Notes under the pieces: generated by a model
Told to the model about the DNA's origin: nothing
The model's input: only the letters and a program-made list of their open reading frames with translations
Databases searched by the model: none
Position numbers and translations under genes: made by a program
In this document: one piece after another, positions 12,665 through 13,068 of the stretch
Numbering within the stretch: the stretch's first letter is position 1
Layout: every line of letters starts with the position of its first letter
Assembly (NCBI GenBank): GCA_018383375.1
Contig: JAHAWW010000124.1
Location: forward strand, 1-13,068
Length of the DNA: 13,068 nucleotides
Direction: 5' to 3'
From: Prevotellamassilia sp.
GTDB taxonomy: Bacteria; Bacteroidota; Bacteroidia; Bacteroidales; Bacteroidaceae

Positions 12665-12751
12665 CAATCACACAATCACGGGGCTGTATCAGGCTGAATG
12701 ATTGAGTATTACGGTGATTGGACGCTTCAATCACGCCAATCACACCAATCT
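12665..12751. repeat. CAATCAC heptamer cluster
   Basis: Four direct copies of CAATCAC begin at 12665, 12673, 12728 and 12737. One inverted copy (GTGATTG, 12714-12720) and a degenerate CAATCT at 12746 lie within the same 87 bp. CCAATCAC at 12664-12671 and GTGATTGG at 12714-12721 form an 8-bp inverted repeat. Direct pairs are spaced 8 and 9 bp. It may be a binding-site array or simple repeat drift; no regulator can be named. Confidence 0.5.
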
Positions 12752-12817
12752 CCCCGCGCGCATAATTATATATAGGTATGAAAGGGGATGGTGGAGACCA
12801 TAAAAGGCAGAGTGTTT

Positions 12818-13010
12818 GAGATTGCGATTGTTTGGGGCAGCCAAGCGGAGGCCCCTTCAGGGCTTGCTAGGCCGTTCATAATTGGGATTGAGGTTGTTGG
12901 GGGGGGCAAGCGGCCCTTTCAGGACTTGCAAGGCCGCCCATAATTGAGATTGAGGTTATGGGGGCGGCCAAGCGGCGGTCTGAAAGCCCTGAAAGGGCGC
13001 AACATAATAG
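12818..13010. repeat. Three degenerate tandem repeats of 62-66 bp
   Basis: Units start near 12818, 12884 and 12946 with GAGATTG or GGGATTG. Each contains CAAGCGG (12842, 12907, 12969) and ends with CATAATTG or CATAATAG (12877, 12939, 13003). Units 1 and 2 share a middle part of the form CAGG(G/A)CTTGC(T/A)AGGCCG. In unit 3 this is replaced by an element of opposite orientation (GCCCTGAAAGGGC). The units are diverged, so this is not a CRISPR array: there are no uniform repeats or unique spacers. Confidence 0.7.
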
Positions 13011-13068
13011 CCCAGGTCGATAGGCCTGGGTATACAATGTACGCTGTAACTCCGGCCTGTAAGGTCGG
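12986..13068. repeat. Palindromic elements, resembling a dispersed Bacteroidales repeat
   Basis: Three small stem-loops follow each other: GCCCT-GAA-AGGGC (12986-12998), CCCAGG / CCTGGG with an 8-nt loop (13011-13030), and CCGGCCT-GTA-AGGTCGG (13052-13068, one G-U pair). The arrangement CCTGAAAGGGC, then ATAATAGCCCAGG, then CCTGGGTATA, recalls an interspersed non-coding repeat I remember from Bacteroidales genomes. I cannot confirm this here. It may continue beyond the right edge. Confidence 0.5.

Larger units (their letters stand above)
12500..13068. other. Gene-free, repeat-rich region upstream of hpf
   Basis: No credible gene is seen in these 569 bp on either strand. A 94-codon open frame at 12743-12459 (minus) has no recognisable family, covers the hpf promoter and A-tracts, and is judged spurious. 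The region contains the A-tract block, a CAATCAC heptamer cluster, three degenerate tandem copies of a 62-66 bp unit and palindromic elements at the right edge. In the Bacteroidales loci I recall, a tyrosine-recombinase gene often lies upstream of hpf; none is present in this stretch. Confidence 0.6.

Noticed and set aside
12459..12743. Minus-strand open frame of 94 codons upstream of hpf
   Set aside because: Low-complexity Lys/His-rich translation, no recognisable domain. It overlaps the hpf promoter and A-tracts, and arises from an A/T-rich and repeat-containing spacer.
12818..13010. CRISPR array
   Set aside because: Only three diverged, directly abutting units with no uniform repeat, no unique spacers and no cas genes.

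Overview
This window is a core, highly expressed translation/transcription locus from a member of the Bacteroidales (Bacteroidota). The lineage call rests on protein sequence style (RpoB of 1271 aa, a short 99-aa HPF, a 65-aa single-helix SecE), on promoter elements of the TTTG / TAnnTTTG type rather than E. coli -35/-10 boxes, and on the gene order hpf - tRNA cluster - tuf - tRNA-Trp - secE - nusG - rplKAJL - rpoBC. The genus is not resolved; Prevotella-like or Muribaculaceae-like organisms fit equally well. All recognised genes lie on the minus strand, so transcription runs from high to low coordinates.

Layout in the direction of transcription. (1) 13068-12500: about 570 bp with no credible gene. 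It holds a cluster of CAATCAC heptamers, three degenerate tandem copies of a 62-66 bp repeat, and small palindromes. (2) hpf, with a candidate promoter, an A-tract block upstream, a leader hairpin and a strong Shine-Dalgarno. (3) A hairpin with a U-rich tail that overlaps a good Bacteroidota-type promoter, followed by tRNA-Tyr(GUA), tRNA-Gly(UCC), tRNA-Thr(GGU) and tuf. (4) A strong hairpin ending almost at the 5' end of tRNA-Trp(CCA), then secE and nusG. (5) rplK, rplA, rplJ and rplL (L11, L1, L10, L7/L12). (6) A terminator-like attenuator hairpin, then rpoB and rpoC. rpoC runs off the left edge with its C-terminal part missing.

The genes form one supply line for gene expression. The tRNAs and EF-Tu deliver aminoacyl-tRNA. 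L11/L1/L10/L12 build the ribosomal stalk and L1 arm to which factors bind. NusG links RNA polymerase to elongation, and RpoB/RpoC form the polymerase catalytic core. SecE belongs to the protein-export channel, and HPF protects idle ribosomes. Hairpins at the tuf/tRNA-Trp and rplL/rpoB boundaries could set different expression levels for EF-Tu, ribosomal proteins and polymerase.

I found no previously undescribed multi-gene system. All coding genes are canonical and intact apart from the edge-truncated rpoC. The points worth a second look are regulatory junctions and the repeat-rich region upstream of hpf.
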